A stretch of 64,000 bases of DNA from Deinococcus psychrotolerans (GTDB lineage: Bacteria > Deinococcota > Deinococci > Deinococcales > Deinococcaceae), in NCBI RefSeq assembly GCF_003860465.1, contig NZ_CP034184.1, forward strand, positions 434,001 to 498,000, in the 5' to 3' direction. A program made the translations under genes and the position numbers. Position 1 is the stretch's first letter. The number at the start of each line of letters is the position of its first letter. Shown in pieces: positions 6,971 to 16,475 of this stretch. The notes below the pieces were generated by a model. That model worked only from the letters and a program-made list of their open reading frames with translations. It was not told where the DNA came from and did not search any database.

Positions 6971-8386
6971 ATGAGCAGAAATGCCGTCCGTCAGGATCCT
7001 TATCGTCCACATGTGCATTACACGCCGGCTGCCAACTGGATCAACGATCCGAACGGGCTGGTGTACTTCGGCGGGCAGTACCACTTGTTCTATCAGTACA
7101 ACCCTTACTCCAGTTCCCACGCCCATATGCACTGGGGGCAGGCCGTCAGTACAGATCTGGTGCATTGGCAAGAGCGGGGTGTTGCCCTGACAGAAGGGGA
7201 ACACCAGATCTTCTCCGGCAGCGCTGTGGTGGACTGGAAGAACAGCAGCGGATTAGGTGACGGCACGTCTCCTTTCTTAGTGGCCTGCTATACCGGGCAC
7301 ACCGAGACCCACCAAGCGCAATACCTTGCAAGTAGCCAGGATAGAGGGGAAACCTGGACGCTTCATCCAGATGCGGTTCTGGACCGGGGGAAGCAGGACT
7401 TCCGTGATCCGAAGGTGTTCTGGCATGCGCCGTCGGCCGCCTGGATCATGACGGTGGTTCATCCGATTGAGCGGGAAGTGGAGCTGTTGCGTTCGGCAGA
7501 TCTGCATACCTGGACGTCGCTGAGCGTTTTTGGCCCAACAGGTGAGACAGGCGGCATCTGGGAGGTGCCGGATCTCTTTCCGGTACTGGATGATGATGGG
7601 CAGGAGCACTGGGTGCTGAAAGTGGACCTGAATCCTGGTGGGCCGTATGGCGGTTCAGGGGTGCAGTACTGGTTGGGGGACTTTGATGGTCAGCGTTTCA
7701 CAACCCGCACGCCTTCCCGGTGGGTGGATCATGGCCAGGACTTCTACGCAGCGATCACGTGGCATGATCTTCCGGAGCGCCGGGTCTGGCTCAGCTGGAT
7801 GAGCAACTGGCAGTATGCCCATCATGTCCCAACTGCGACTGAGGGATGGCGCGGGGCCATGAGCCTGCCCCGTGAGGTGGGCGTCAGCGTTGACGCAGAC
7901 GGACCGATACTGGTTCAGCGACCGGTACCTGAATTGCAGATATTGAGGCAGACGCTGCGTCCCTTGCATCTGGGAGTGACATCCCTGCAAGTTGATCAGG
8001 CACATGAATTTCTCCTGAACTGGTCCGCAGCCGAATCCTTCCACGTGCGGCTGGAGTTCCGCTCGGAGGCAGGCATCGAGGTGAGCGTGGAGGTCACGCC
8101 AGAAGAGGTCGTCGTGCGCCGTCCCAAGACGGTGGTCACGGCCGGCTTGGACGGCTATGCAGGGGAACACCGCGCACCGTTGCCGCCGCTGGGGGCGTAT
8201 GACCTGCATCTTTTCCTGGACGCGAGCTCATTGGAAGTATTTGCTGGGGGTGGACGGGCAATTATCACCGACCTGCTGTTTCCTGCTCAGCCCATTTGTG
8301 AGGCGACCTGCACCATTAAAGGTTTAGATCATGGGTCCTTCACGGGAGCACTCTGGCCGTTGAGCCAAGCCGACTTCAGTACCTGA
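6971..8386 (+). CDS. Glycoside hydrolase family 32 (sucrose/fructan hydrolase)
   Basis: A 471-residue cytoplasmic beta-fructofuranosidase. GH32 signatures are all present: WINDPNG with nucleophile Asp26, FRDPKVF with transition-state Asp about 146, and WEVPDLF with acid/base Glu about 198 (Val replaces the usual Cys of the ECP motif). A beta-sandwich domain follows from about residue 330 and ends with the SSLEVFAGGG motif. There is no signal peptide, so the sugar is cut after import. It completes a LacI-SBP-permease-permease-GH32 operon for sucrose or short fructans. Confidence 0.93.
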   Translation: MSRNAVRQDPYRPHVHYTPAANWINDPNGLVYFGGQYHLFYQYNPYSSSHAHMHWGQAVSTDLVHWQERGVALTEGEHQIFSGSAVVDWKNSSGLGDGTSPFLVACYTGHTETHQAQYLASSQDRGETWTLHPDAVLDRGKQDFRDPKVFWHAPSAAWIMTVVHPIEREVELLRSADLHTWTSLSVFGPTGETGGIWEVPDLFPVLDDDGQEHWVLKVDLNPGGPYGGSGVQYWLGDFDGQRFTTRTPSRWVDHGQDFYAAITWHDLPERRVWLSWMSNWQYAHHVPTATEGWRGAMSLPREVGVSVDADGPILVQRPVPELQILRQTLRPLHLGVTSLQVDQAHEFLLNWSAAESFHVRLEFRSEAGIEVSVEVTPEEVVVRRPKTVVTAGLDGYAGEHRAPLPPLGAYDLHLFLDASSLEVFAGGGRAIITDLLFPAQPICEATCTIKGLDHGSFTGALWPLSQADFST

Positions 8387-8454
8387 GATCTTGCGGTTTT
8401 CAGTCAGATCAGCAAAATACTGTCCAGCACGGTTTTCCAGTGCAGAATTCATAG

Positions 8455-8757
8455 ATGGATTTAGGCAAGCAGTGTGCTGGACAGCTTTTTTCGGCTATCT
8501 TGTCAACATTTCAGCGAAAGCAGCACCGCGAGACGTTCGAGGTCGTGATGAACCTCTTTCTGGCTGGTCAAGGCCAACCGCTCCCCCAATTGGCCACTGT
8601 CAAATCTCCCTCGGCAGTCAGCCGATTTTTTAATTACTACATCTGGAATATTCGTGCAGTTATCCGGGCTATGCGCCAGCACGCTCTCGATGAACTCGAA
8701 CGCTTCCGACATGTGCCTTACAGTCACCAGCAGCATCTGGAACAGTTATGTTGCCTT
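8455..8757 (+). pseudogene. Transposase N-terminal fragment, interrupted by an IS4-type element
   Basis: The frame reads LPQLATVKSPSAVSRFFNYY and HALDELERFRHVPYSHQQHLEQL, which resembles the start of large DDE transposases (IS701/IS4 group) just before the first catalytic Asp. The frame is lost at the left end of the IS at about 8758. Beyond the other end (about 9993-10060) a short open frame ending LLRSKLMEP may be a remnant of the same element, but that is uncertain. Confidence 0.55.
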
Positions 8758-9995
8758 AACTGCAATGCCGGTAAGTTAAGAAGGGAGAGGGGCACTGGCA
8801 CGTACTTTCTTTGGATAGCGGGTCATCTTGATTTTGACGGCTCGAGGGTACGAGCGAGGTCGTGTTGCTGGAAGTACGAGCAACGCGATGTCACTGGTCA
8901 GTTGCTCCAGATACTGCGGAAGACGACCCGCTGCCACCACCTATGCGCTGAGCCACAACGTCCGGATCAGCAGCAGACTGATCCAGTACGAAATTCGTAA
9001 AGGACTGACCTCCAAGTGACCGGCCACCCGGGCCATTTCCAGACGCACCAAGTTGTACACCACGGCCAGCGCGAACAGTTCTTGGCGAATTCGGTCTGGC
9101 GTCTGAGAGCGCAATGCCTCGTAGGGTCAGATCTGCGCGCAGGTCTGCGAAAGGGAACTTCAGCGATAACCTCATTCGGTCCCAGGATTTCCAACACCGT
9201 CCACACCAAGTTGCTTTTAGCTCGTACGAGCCAGTGGCGCTCTTCGCCCCGCTGCTGATGGCGGTAAAACCGCCTGTAATCCAAGAGCCCCCGGTCGACC
9301 ATCAGCACACAGTGGTCAGGCAGATGTTCATCGAAGCTGCTGGAGAGCGAGGAATCGCTCTCCGTGTACGCGCCGACCTTCAGATCCAGCAGGAAATGCG
9401 ACCCGAGCGCCATCAGACCAACGACCCTCGGTTGCGGATATGCACTCTCGCGGTGTGCACCACTCGAAGGCAGAGTGAAATGCGCGCGATTCTCGTCACT
9501 GTCCGGTACCCGGAGAGTCGTGCCATCAATGCCGAGTACCGCCAGGCCCCGCCAACGGTTGGCGTCAAGCTGCTCGCGACCATGACGAGTGACAACAGCA
9601 TCGAACAGGTGTTTGAGGGGGGCGATTCCCAGTCGGTCGCGTGCCTGTACCAAGCCCGCCGAACTGATCGTCGTCTTTCCGGTGTGATCAGGGAGGATCA
9701 GATGCAAATGGTTACACACCGCCTGAATTGACCGGTCACGCAAGAGCGCCATGCCAAGCATCAGCCATGCGGCCCGTTCTGCGGGGAGCTTTCGGCGACG
9801 AACTGAAGCGGTCCCCGTAGCCTCAAGGGCTTGCGTCACCAACGTAGCATTGAGGCTCGTCGCGAAGGTGGCGAGATGATCGAGTGGCTGATTGCGGGCC
9901 GTGGTCAGGAATGGGGTGCCAAGATTCATCCTTCATCTTGATACCATCGTTAGTCCGCCCGAACCCCTTAACTTACTGGCATTGCAGTTGAGACA
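8758..9995 (-). mobile_element. IS4-family element with internal deletion
   Basis: Inverted ends are visible: AACTGCAATGCCGGTAAGTTAAG near 8758-8780 and its complement with one mismatch near 9968-9990 (quoted in part: AACTGCAATGCC and GTAAGTTAAG). The transposase lies on the minus strand and is defective. The outermost bases are uncertain, so the limits are good to within about ten bases. Confidence 0.75.
8776..9929 (-). pseudogene. IS4-family transposase, catalytic region deleted
   Basis: From ATG 9929 the frame is intact through LGIDGTTLRVPDSDE (first Asp) and VLMVDRGLLDYRRFY (second Asp) to EVPFRRPARRSDPT. It then jumps to EALRSQTPDRIRQELFALAVVYNLV in another frame. The stretch that normally carries the YxxRWxxE glutamate is absent, so this is an internal deletion at about 9120 plus a frameshift. 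A further shift leads to the usual end segment RSYPRAVKIKMTRYPKK and a stop at 8776. The element cannot move itself. Confidence 0.8.
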
Positions 9996-10113
9996 ATAGA
10001 TCCAGTAGCGCTTGAAAGCGTGGCGGGAAAACTGCTCAGATCGAAGTTGATGGAACCGTGACTCGACCACCGGAATTCAATGCCAGTTACACCTCGTGTA
10101 CTGTATGGAGACC

Positions 10114-12159
10114 ATGACACCTTCCCGCCTGATCACAGTCCTCACCTGTCTCGTGACTCTTTCTGCTGGTGCGGGGGTGGCAGCCTCCACGCTGCCGATC
10201 AACCTCGGTGCGCTCAGCAACCCCGGCCTGCTCAAAGGCAACCCGGACCTGGGCTTGCCTGCCCTGAACGCGGCGCAGCGAACGGCCCTCGCCCGCCAAG
10301 GCTTTGTGATCGCGCCTGCCAGGTGGCGGCAGTTCGACGCGCTCTACGAGGCCACCCGCTACGCCGAGCAGCCAGTCTTCGTGACCACGGACTCGGTGCT
10401 GCATATCTACCACCTCGTCTTCGACAAAATGCTACGCGACCTGGAACGCGAAACGCTCGCGCCGACGGCCCGGCAGCTCACGGCGCGGCTGGTGGTGAGC
10501 GCACAGCGTCAACTGAAGGCGCTGGGCGGCACGCCTTTGGAAGAAGACGCGCGGCGGGCGCTGGCTTATCTGGCGGTAGCGGAGAAACTGGCAGATCCAG
10601 CGGCTCCGGTCCCGGTGGAAGTCGCGGCGCTGGTGGCGGCGGAACTGAAACTGATCGACGCCCACGCCGGGAGCGCGTCCTCGCCCATCTTCGCGGCTTC
10701 AGAGATGCTGGAGGATTACTCACAGTACGTGCCGCGCGGCCATTACACCCGCTCCGAGACACTGAAACGCTATTTCCGCACACTGACCTGGCTGGGCCGC
10801 ATGAACCTGCGGGTCACAAAGCCCGGCGAGACGCGCACGGCGGCCCTGATCACGCACCTAATGACCGGAGACGCGCAGGCGCAAAAACTGTGGGCGAGGC
10901 TGTACGATCCCACAGCGCTGCTGATCGGCGCGGGCGACGACCTGAATTACCGGCAGTACGCACAGGCCCTCCAGGAGGTCACGGGCGGGAACATCCGCAA
11001 GCTGGGCGATCCGGCCACTCTGGAAGCGTTCCAGGCCAGTCTGGCCAAGCTGCCACCACCGCGCGTCAACAGCGTCTTCGTGGTGGCGAAACCCAGCGAA
11101 GGCGCGGACGTTCGCCAGCGCGAAACGCTGGGTTTCCGGCTGATGGGGCAGCGCTTCACGCTGGACGGCGCGGCGCTGCAGCAGCTTATCTACCGCGAGG
11201 TCGGCACCGAACAAAAGCCCCGCGTCCTCCCACGCGGGCTGGACCTGCTCGCCGCCATGGGCAGCGACCCCGCGCTGAACGAGTTGCGGACACTGGGCGA
11301 CGCGGCCTATGCCAACTACGGGCCGCAGATGCAAAAGACCCGCGCCCAGTTCACGGCGCTGCAACCCGCCGACTGGAACGCCAACGTCTACAGCGGCTGG
11401 TTATATGTGCTACAGGCGCTGGCGAAACCGGAAGCGCGAGACAGCCGCTATCCGGCCTTCATGCGGACCCCGGCGTGGACGCGCAAGGAGATGCTCACCG
11501 CGCTGGGATCGTGGACTGAACTGCGGCATGACACACTGCTGTACGCCAAACAGGTCATGGTCGAGATGGGTGGGGGCGAGGAACCCGAACACCCGCACGG
11601 GTATGTGGAGCCAAACGCCCAGGTCTGGACCCGGTTACTGGCGCTGGAAGCCCTGACCCGCCGCGTGCTTACCAATCAGAAGATTCTTTCCGAGCGCACC
11701 GATAACAACTTGACGGAACTCCGCGACATGCTGGAGTTTCTGAAGACGGTCAGCGCCAAACAACTGGCCGGACAGCCGCTGAGCCGCGACAGTTATGACC
11801 GCATCCACTTTTTCGGCGGCTGGCTGGAGCAGCTCAAAATTGCCAGCACCGATCCCGAGGGTGGCGATGACGGTGGTACGCCCTCCTTCGATGAGCAGCC
11901 CTATGCGGGCGTGGTGGCAGACGTGGCGACGGCGAACGGTGTGGCTCTGGAGGAGGGCACCGGCACCGTTCACGAGTTGTACGCTGTCGTGCCGGACGGG
12001 CGCGGCGGGCAGCAGATCGCGCGGGGCGGGGTGTATTCGCAGTACGAGTTCACGGTTCCTGTTTCTCAGCGCCTGACCGACGAGACGTGGCGGGCGCGGC
12101 TGAAAGAGGGAAAACTGCCGCCGACGCACCCGTGGCTGGACGGTATCGTGGTGAAGTGA
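10114..12159 (+). CDS. Secreted DUF3160 protein
   Basis: A 681-residue protein with a signal peptide (LITVLTCLVTLSAGAGVAA). The DUF3160 core is recognisable: RQGFVIAPARW..FDALYEA, then PVFVTTDSVLHIYHLVFDKML, and later segments such as TEQKPRVLPRGLDLLAAMGS and PYAGVVADVAT near the C-terminus. The function of DUF3160 is unknown; members are large secreted proteins of bacteria and archaea. ATG 10114 is chosen over upstream GTG 10096 because GGAG lies seven bases before it and the signal peptide then starts at once. It leads an operon with the CapA-like gene ten bases downstream. Confidence 0.85.
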   Translation: MTPSRLITVLTCLVTLSAGAGVAASTLPINLGALSNPGLLKGNPDLGLPALNAAQRTALARQGFVIAPARWRQFDALYEATRYAEQPVFVTTDSVLHIYHLVFDKMLRDLERETLAPTARQLTARLVVSAQRQLKALGGTPLEEDARRALAYLAVAEKLADPAAPVPVEVAALVAAELKLIDAHAGSASSPIFAASEMLEDYSQYVPRGHYTRSETLKRYFRTLTWLGRMNLRVTKPGETRTAALITHLMTGDAQAQKLWARLYDPTALLIGAGDDLNYRQYAQALQEVTGGNIRKLGDPATLEAFQASLAKLPPPRVNSVFVVAKPSEGADVRQRETLGFRLMGQRFTLDGAALQQLIYREVGTEQKPRVLPRGLDLLAAMGSDPALNELRTLGDAAYANYGPQMQKTRAQFTALQPADWNANVYSGWLYVLQALAKPEARDSRYPAFMRTPAWTRKEMLTALGSWTELRHDTLLYAKQVMVEMGGGEEPEHPHGYVEPNAQVWTRLLALEALTRRVLTNQKILSERTDNNLTELRDMLEFLKTVSAKQLAGQPLSRDSYDRIHFFGGWLEQLKIASTDPEGGDDGGTPSFDEQPYAGVVADVATANGVALEEGTGTVHELYAVVPDGRGGQQIARGGVYSQYEFTVPVSQRLTDETWRARLKEGKLPPTHPWLDGIVVK

Positions 12160-12169
12160 GGGCCGTGAC

Positions 12170-13042
12170 GTGAATGCCAGCACCACGCTGCTGTCTGTCC
12201 TCGGCCTGCTGGCCCTGACTTCTGGCGGGCGGGAAAACACGATACCGCTGACGTTCGCGTTGGTGGGGGACGTGAGCGTGGGGCGTGGAGTGGCTCAGAT
12301 CAACGCCGCAAACTGGGGCGCTGCTCTTTCAGATGTTCAGGCGGCGCTCAAGGCCGACGCCACCTTCGGCAACCTCGAGTCGCCTCTGACCACGCAGCCT
12401 CACCGGGGAAGCGGCCTGGATCTGCGTGCGCCACCTGCCGGGGTGGCTGCCCTGGCCGCCTTCACCCATCTGGGTGTGGAGAACAATCACGCGCTGGACG
12501 GCGGCGTAGCGGGACAGACGCAGACCCGGACGGTGCTTGAGAAAAACGGTGTGACCCCGGTAACGCGTAGGTTGACTGTAACGCGGGTGCGCGGCGTTCC
12601 CGTCGCCTGGACAGCGTTCTTTGACGACGGCCACACACTGCCCCCCCTGGCCGCCATCCGGGAGGGTAGGCGGAGGGCACAGATAGTGGTGGTGGGGGTT
12701 CACTGGGGAGCGGAATATGGCCCGGTCACGGCGCAGCAGCGCTGGCTGGCCCACGCGTTGGCCGCAGCGGGGGCAGACCTGATCGTAGGCAGCGGGCCAC
12801 ACGTCCTGCAAGGCCATGAGCGGATAGGCAACACCCTGGTGCTGTATAGCCTGGGCAACCTGCTCTTGGATCAACCTTACCCGGACGCGCGGGTGGGGGC
12901 GGTGGTGCGGGTCACGCGGGAACTGGCAGGCTGGAGCGCCTGCGCCGTCCCCACCCGCTACCGGGCAGGCCGCATCTCGCCCGCCAACGGGAAGGAGCGC
13001 CCCCGGATTCTCGCCCGGCTGGGGCTGGACGGCTGCGGGTGA
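12170..13042 (+). CDS. CapA-family (poly-gamma-glutamate capsule type) protein
   Basis: A 290-residue protein of the CapA metallophosphatase-like fold. Signatures: ALVGDVSVGRG near the start, ATFGNLESPLT, HLGVENNHALDGG, VVVGVHWGAEYG, and DLIVGSGPHVLQGHE with YSLGNLLLDQ. These carry the Asp, His and Asn residues of the family. A hydrophobic N-terminus suggests export. The start is GTG 12170. It overlaps the next gene by four bases. CapA proteins act in poly-gamma-glutamate capsule systems, but no CapB/C partners are here, so the substrate is unknown. Confidence 0.85.
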   Translation: MNASTTLLSVLGLLALTSGGRENTIPLTFALVGDVSVGRGVAQINAANWGAALSDVQAALKADATFGNLESPLTTQPHRGSGLDLRAPPAGVAALAAFTHLGVENNHALDGGVAGQTQTRTVLEKNGVTPVTRRLTVTRVRGVPVAWTAFFDDGHTLPPLAAIREGRRRAQIVVVGVHWGAEYGPVTAQQRWLAHALAAAGADLIVGSGPHVLQGHERIGNTLVLYSLGNLLLDQPYPDARVGAVVRVTRELAGWSACAVPTRYRAGRISPANGKERPRILARLGLDGCG

Positions 13043-13623
13043 AGCCCTTTCTGCCCACATTGCTGCTGATCGGTGTAGCGCTGGCCGGTGGGGCTAAGGG
13101 CGGCTGGTACACGCTTCGGGCAGATGGCACGCTCATTTCTACAGGGGCGCTGCGTCCTCCCTTGGCCTGCCCTCCTCTGAAGCTGCCGAAGTCCTGGGAC
13201 GTGCGCTCGCAGGTCTACGCCGACGTGACGGGTGACGGCAGTCCCGAATGCGTCCTGGCTGTGTGGCGGCCCTGGCACGACTGGCCGATCACGCGTTGGT
13301 CTTCTTCTGGCTCGCCTATCACCGCCAACCACGACGCACGCGGCTATAGCGCCCACGTCGCGGTTCTCAAGCCTGAGTCGGGCGGGAGCTACCGTGAAAT
13401 CTGGGTAGGCAGTGCGCTGCTCCAACCTGTCACGGCCCTGACCGTGCTGCCGGGTGGACGGATGGTGACGCTGGAGGGTCGTTACGCCAACGGACGGAAC
13501 GCGCCAGCAGTGGCCCTGAGCGAGTGGAGCTGGACCGGCTTCGGCTTCCGGCTGGAACGCCGCGTGCTGCTGAGCGCCAAACAGCTCAGCGTCGACGCTG
13601 CCGGGCAACCCGCCGTACGTTGA
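13039..13623 (+). CDS. Secreted hypothetical protein in the DUF3160-CapA operon
   Basis: A 194-residue protein with a signal peptide (LPTLLLIGVALAGGAKG). It starts with GTG 13039 overlapping the CapA stop. The segment SQVYADVTGDGSPECVLAVWRPW resembles FG-GAP/VCBS-type repeats, in which DGSPE provides acidic ligands, and WPITRWSSSGSPI follows. Such proteins bind calcium or surface polymers, but no full domain is assigned. Its fixed place behind CapA suggests a joint surface role. Confidence 0.7.
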   Translation: MKPFLPTLLLIGVALAGGAKGGWYTLRADGTLISTGALRPPLACPPLKLPKSWDVRSQVYADVTGDGSPECVLAVWRPWHDWPITRWSSSGSPITANHDARGYSAHVAVLKPESGGSYREIWVGSALLQPVTALTVLPGGRMVTLEGRYANGRNAPAVALSEWSWTGFGFRLERRVLLSAKQLSVDAAGQPAVR

Positions 13624-13642
13624 CGGCAATGGTAGCTTGGGA

Positions 13643-14127
13643 TTAGAGGTAGGGCAACTTCACTAGCCTTTCACAAACAATACCGGACGCCATTAACACT
13701 CGTGCAGATCTCGCCCAGGTTCGGTTCAGGGTGCAGTTGCATGTCACCCACCCGTTCTGGACGCTGAAGGTCACGGCGACCTGGGTGTTTTTAGGCAGCG
13801 GATTGACCCGTCGGGCGTCCAGCACATACCCAGCACATACACTGAAGCGTTCTGGGCTATGCTCAGAATCGGTGTGCTGAATGCCGCAGCTTCGGCGAAC
13901 TGCGCGTCGTCCTGCGACACCTGAAAGTCGTTGCCTTTCGTGACATTCCACGGCGATAATGCCGGGATTGAACCATCGTCTTTGAGGATGCTCACTCTCT
14001 GATCCTTGATGTCGGTAATGCTGCCCCACTCGCCGTTGTGCTTTAGGCAGATGTCACTATCCACTGGGGCAGTACCCCGACCCAGTGGATAGTGACCTGG
14101 TGATAAGTCAGCCGTGCGAAATCCCAC
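13643..14127 (-). pseudogene. Frameshifted hypothetical secreted-type gene
   Basis: Two minus-strand frames join into one protein: SDICLKHNGEWGSITDIKDQ ... AFSTPILSIAQNASVYVL, then in another frame YVLDARRVNPLPKNTQVAV and TFSVQNGWVTCNCTLNRTW. The switch falls at a tandem 11-base duplication (two copies of CCAGCACATAC at about 13820-13842), which explains the frameshift. Further upstream, MWRVEFDSSADAPILDEWDF continues in a third frame across the hairpin at 14053-14096. The family is not recognised. Several unrepaired lesions mark it as decayed. Confidence 0.5.
14053..14096. repeat. Perfect 16-bp inverted repeat
   Basis: GTCACTATCCACTGGG (14053-14068) and its exact complement (14081-14096) are separated by 12 bases. 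There is no T-run, so it is not a standard terminator. It coincides with a frame break in the decayed gene above and may be the scar of a palindrome-forming mutation. Confidence 0.7.
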
Positions 14128-14230
14128 TCATCGAGTATGGGGGCATCAGCAGAAGAGTCGAATTCGACACGCCACATTGTGCTGCCCATTCGCCCTGGGA
14201 AAGTGTTCCCCCCCGCTTTTTGATGCGCTC

Positions 14231-15541
14231 CTATTTGCTCTTCCACCAAGCGGTGTTGCCAAGTACCAGCCAGTCCACACTTTTGGCCCCCTTGATCTGC
14301 CGCGCCGCCGGGGTAAAGACCTGGGTGTAGGTGGGACCGCTGCGGACGCCTCCGCCGTCTGGCTTAAGGGTCAGCGTATACGAGGCCGCGTCGTAGCTCC
14401 ATTTGCCGCCTGTCGCCTTCTTGTTGCCCGAACCCGCCGTGATATTCGGACTGGTCACGGCGGTAAAGCTCTGGCTGCTGTCTTCGTAGCGCCCGTCAAG
14501 CAGCAGCTTCAAGTCCAGATCACCACTGGAATTGACCGCCGTCTCGCCTATCCCGGAAGTATTCGAATACTTTGTGCTGAAGGTACCGATCACGTCTTTG
14601 GCAGTCAAAGCGGGGATTTCCTGATAGTTGCGGTCGCCTTCGCGAATGAGAGATTGGGTGCCTTTTTCGATCTTGTACAACTTGGTTTTACCGTTCGGCG
14701 ATGTCACCTGATAGCCGCCGCCCACGCTCTTCCAACGGGCAGGCAACTCGCCGTTGTCAACTGCCTTCAGGTCTGGCGAACGGTAATCCGCCCTGGAATC
14801 CTCAAGGAAAACGCCGCCAGGCAAAAAGGCCAGACTGCCGGTGTTGTTGAAGGCCTGAAGCTGCATGCCATTGGGCTTATAGACGTTCCTGACACCAGAT
14901 TCAGACCAGGTGTATAACCTGACCTTCTCGCCGCGTGCATACCCGTTTTTAATGGCCTGGGCTGCCTGGGTAAATACCTGGGTGCGGGCTGCAAGGTCTT
15001 TCTTGATGGCCGCCGGATCAAGTTTGACGGAATTGTAGAACTTCACCGCCGCCTGAATGCCGCCCTCCATCTGGCTCCGACTCAGACCAAACTGCTCCAG
15101 CGGCAGGGTCACGCCGCCATTCTCTACCAGCAGGAAAAGCGAATAGTCTGGACTGCTGTCGTCGGGACTGTCGCCCCGCTCCAGAAAATAAAAATACACC
15201 GTGTTGGGGCCATCCTTGGTCACCTCTTGATCGAGAGCATTTTTCACGACTGTGACCGTCTCTCCCCGGCTGTTTTTCATCCAAGCCATTAAGGTTTTCA
15301 GGGTCTGCGGGGCGCTGCCGACCACGGCTTCATGCACACGCAGCAGCGGAAATTCATGATCCTTGTCCTCGTACACCACACAGCGGCTGGGGCAATCGTG
15401 GTTCCTGTCCGAGAGCTTCATGTCGGCAGGGGCGGTCCAAGTCACGCCCGCATAACGGGGCGTGGCGGCCTGTGCCCAGACGGGCAGGGTCAGCGTGGCG
15501 AGCAGCAGTGTGCGGGCGATCCGGCGGTTTGGCAGTGGCAT
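14231..15541 (-). CDS. Secreted hypothetical protein, two-domain, paralogue of 16476-17276
   Basis: A 436-residue protein with a signal peptide (RIARTLLLATLTLPVWAQA) and an AGGAGGAG ribosome site before ATG 15541. Residues about 25-200 form one domain (YAGVTWTAPADMKLSDRN, CPSRCVVYEDKDHEF). The second half has dG-rich beta segments: PNGKTKLYKIEKG, LDLKLLLDGRYED, GGKWSYDAASYTLTLKPDGG and SVDWLVLGNTAWW. The order of these segments matches the 266-residue protein at 16476-17276, so the two are probably paralogues. Function unknown. Confidence 0.8.
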   Translation of the reverse strand: MPLPNRRIARTLLLATLTLPVWAQAATPRYAGVTWTAPADMKLSDRNHDCPSRCVVYEDKDHEFPLLRVHEAVVGSAPQTLKTLMAWMKNSRGETVTVVKNALDQEVTKDGPNTVYFYFLERGDSPDDSSPDYSLFLLVENGGVTLPLEQFGLSRSQMEGGIQAAVKFYNSVKLDPAAIKKDLAARTQVFTQAAQAIKNGYARGEKVRLYTWSESGVRNVYKPNGMQLQAFNNTGSLAFLPGGVFLEDSRADYRSPDLKAVDNGELPARWKSVGGGYQVTSPNGKTKLYKIEKGTQSLIREGDRNYQEIPALTAKDVIGTFSTKYSNTSGIGETAVNSSGDLDLKLLLDGRYEDSSQSFTAVTSPNITAGSGNKKATGGKWSYDAASYTLTLKPDGGGVRSGPTYTQVFTPAARQIKGAKSVDWLVLGNTAWWKSK

Positions 15542-15740
15542 GGATTCTCCTCCTGACAGAGTAAGGATGGGATGTCTTATACAGCAACGGTGACTGAACT
15601 TTACTGGATCACCTTCAGTTCTCGTCTGTCCCCAGAAGTATCGTCGCGCGTTTCAAATGGAGTCAGCTCCTAGAAACGCCTTCCAGCACACGTCTGTATC
15701 TTCATCACGTCAGTTGCAAGATATCCGTTAAACTTGGCAA

Positions 15741-16376
15741 ATGACTTCCCGCCTGATCAAGCTGTCACTGGCCGCCTGGCTCTCGCTTTCGGCAGCGGCC
15801 CTGGCCCAGAGCGCCAAAAATCCCACCGTGTACATCAACGGCCAGCCGATCAAGGGCACGTTGGTCACGGTGGGCGGCAAACAGATGGTGCAGCTTCCGC
15901 TGACCGACTTGCAAAAGTCTGGCGCACTGGTATCGGGCGGCTCAGCGCCGGTCAAGGCTATTCAGGGCTGTATCAATCAGACACTCTTCAATGGCGTGGT
16001 CAGAATCACCCTGCTGTAAGCCAAACTCAAAGGAGACAAATACACTATCAAGTTCAAAGTTGCCAACGGAACGCAGAAAACCATCAATCCAAACGGCGAT
16101 GCCGGTGCTTTTTACGACAGTATGTACGCTGCCAGTGACGATGGGCAGGTATTGCAATTTGGCGCTCCCAGTGGGGATAACTCCGCTCTTTACGGCAACG
16201 TGAATGTTACACCGGGAGCTAACGTCGTAGAGGAAGCTGTACTTTCCGACACGCCCAGTTTCAAGGTTACCCGTATTCTGTACCGTCCCGACGAAGATAC
16301 CCTCAAAAATGGCCGGAAAGACGGTCTGCCCTTTGCGCCCATCAGCAACATGGAATTTGCGCTGAAGTGTAAGTAA
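15741..16376 (+). pseudogene. Secreted protein with N-terminal copper-amine-oxidase-like domain, in-frame stop
   Basis: A signal peptide (LAAWLSLSAAALAQS) is followed by PTVYINGQPIKGTLVTVGGK and MVQLPLTDLQKSGALV, typical of the short domain found at the N-terminus of copper amine oxidases and many secreted proteins. The frame reads on perfectly through TAA at 16017-16019 into AKLKGDKYTIKFKVANGTQK and ends MEFALKCK at 16376. A single base change would restore a 211-residue protein. It is thus a nonsense pseudogene, unless the stop is read through. Confidence 0.7.
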
Positions 16377-16475
16377 GGAATCTGCACGTCTGTTCAATTG
16401 GGGTCTGACTCAGGTGAATGATTTGGTTTTGGAGAGTTATAGCTCATCTCATTGGCGCAGGGGTAAGGTGAGGAC

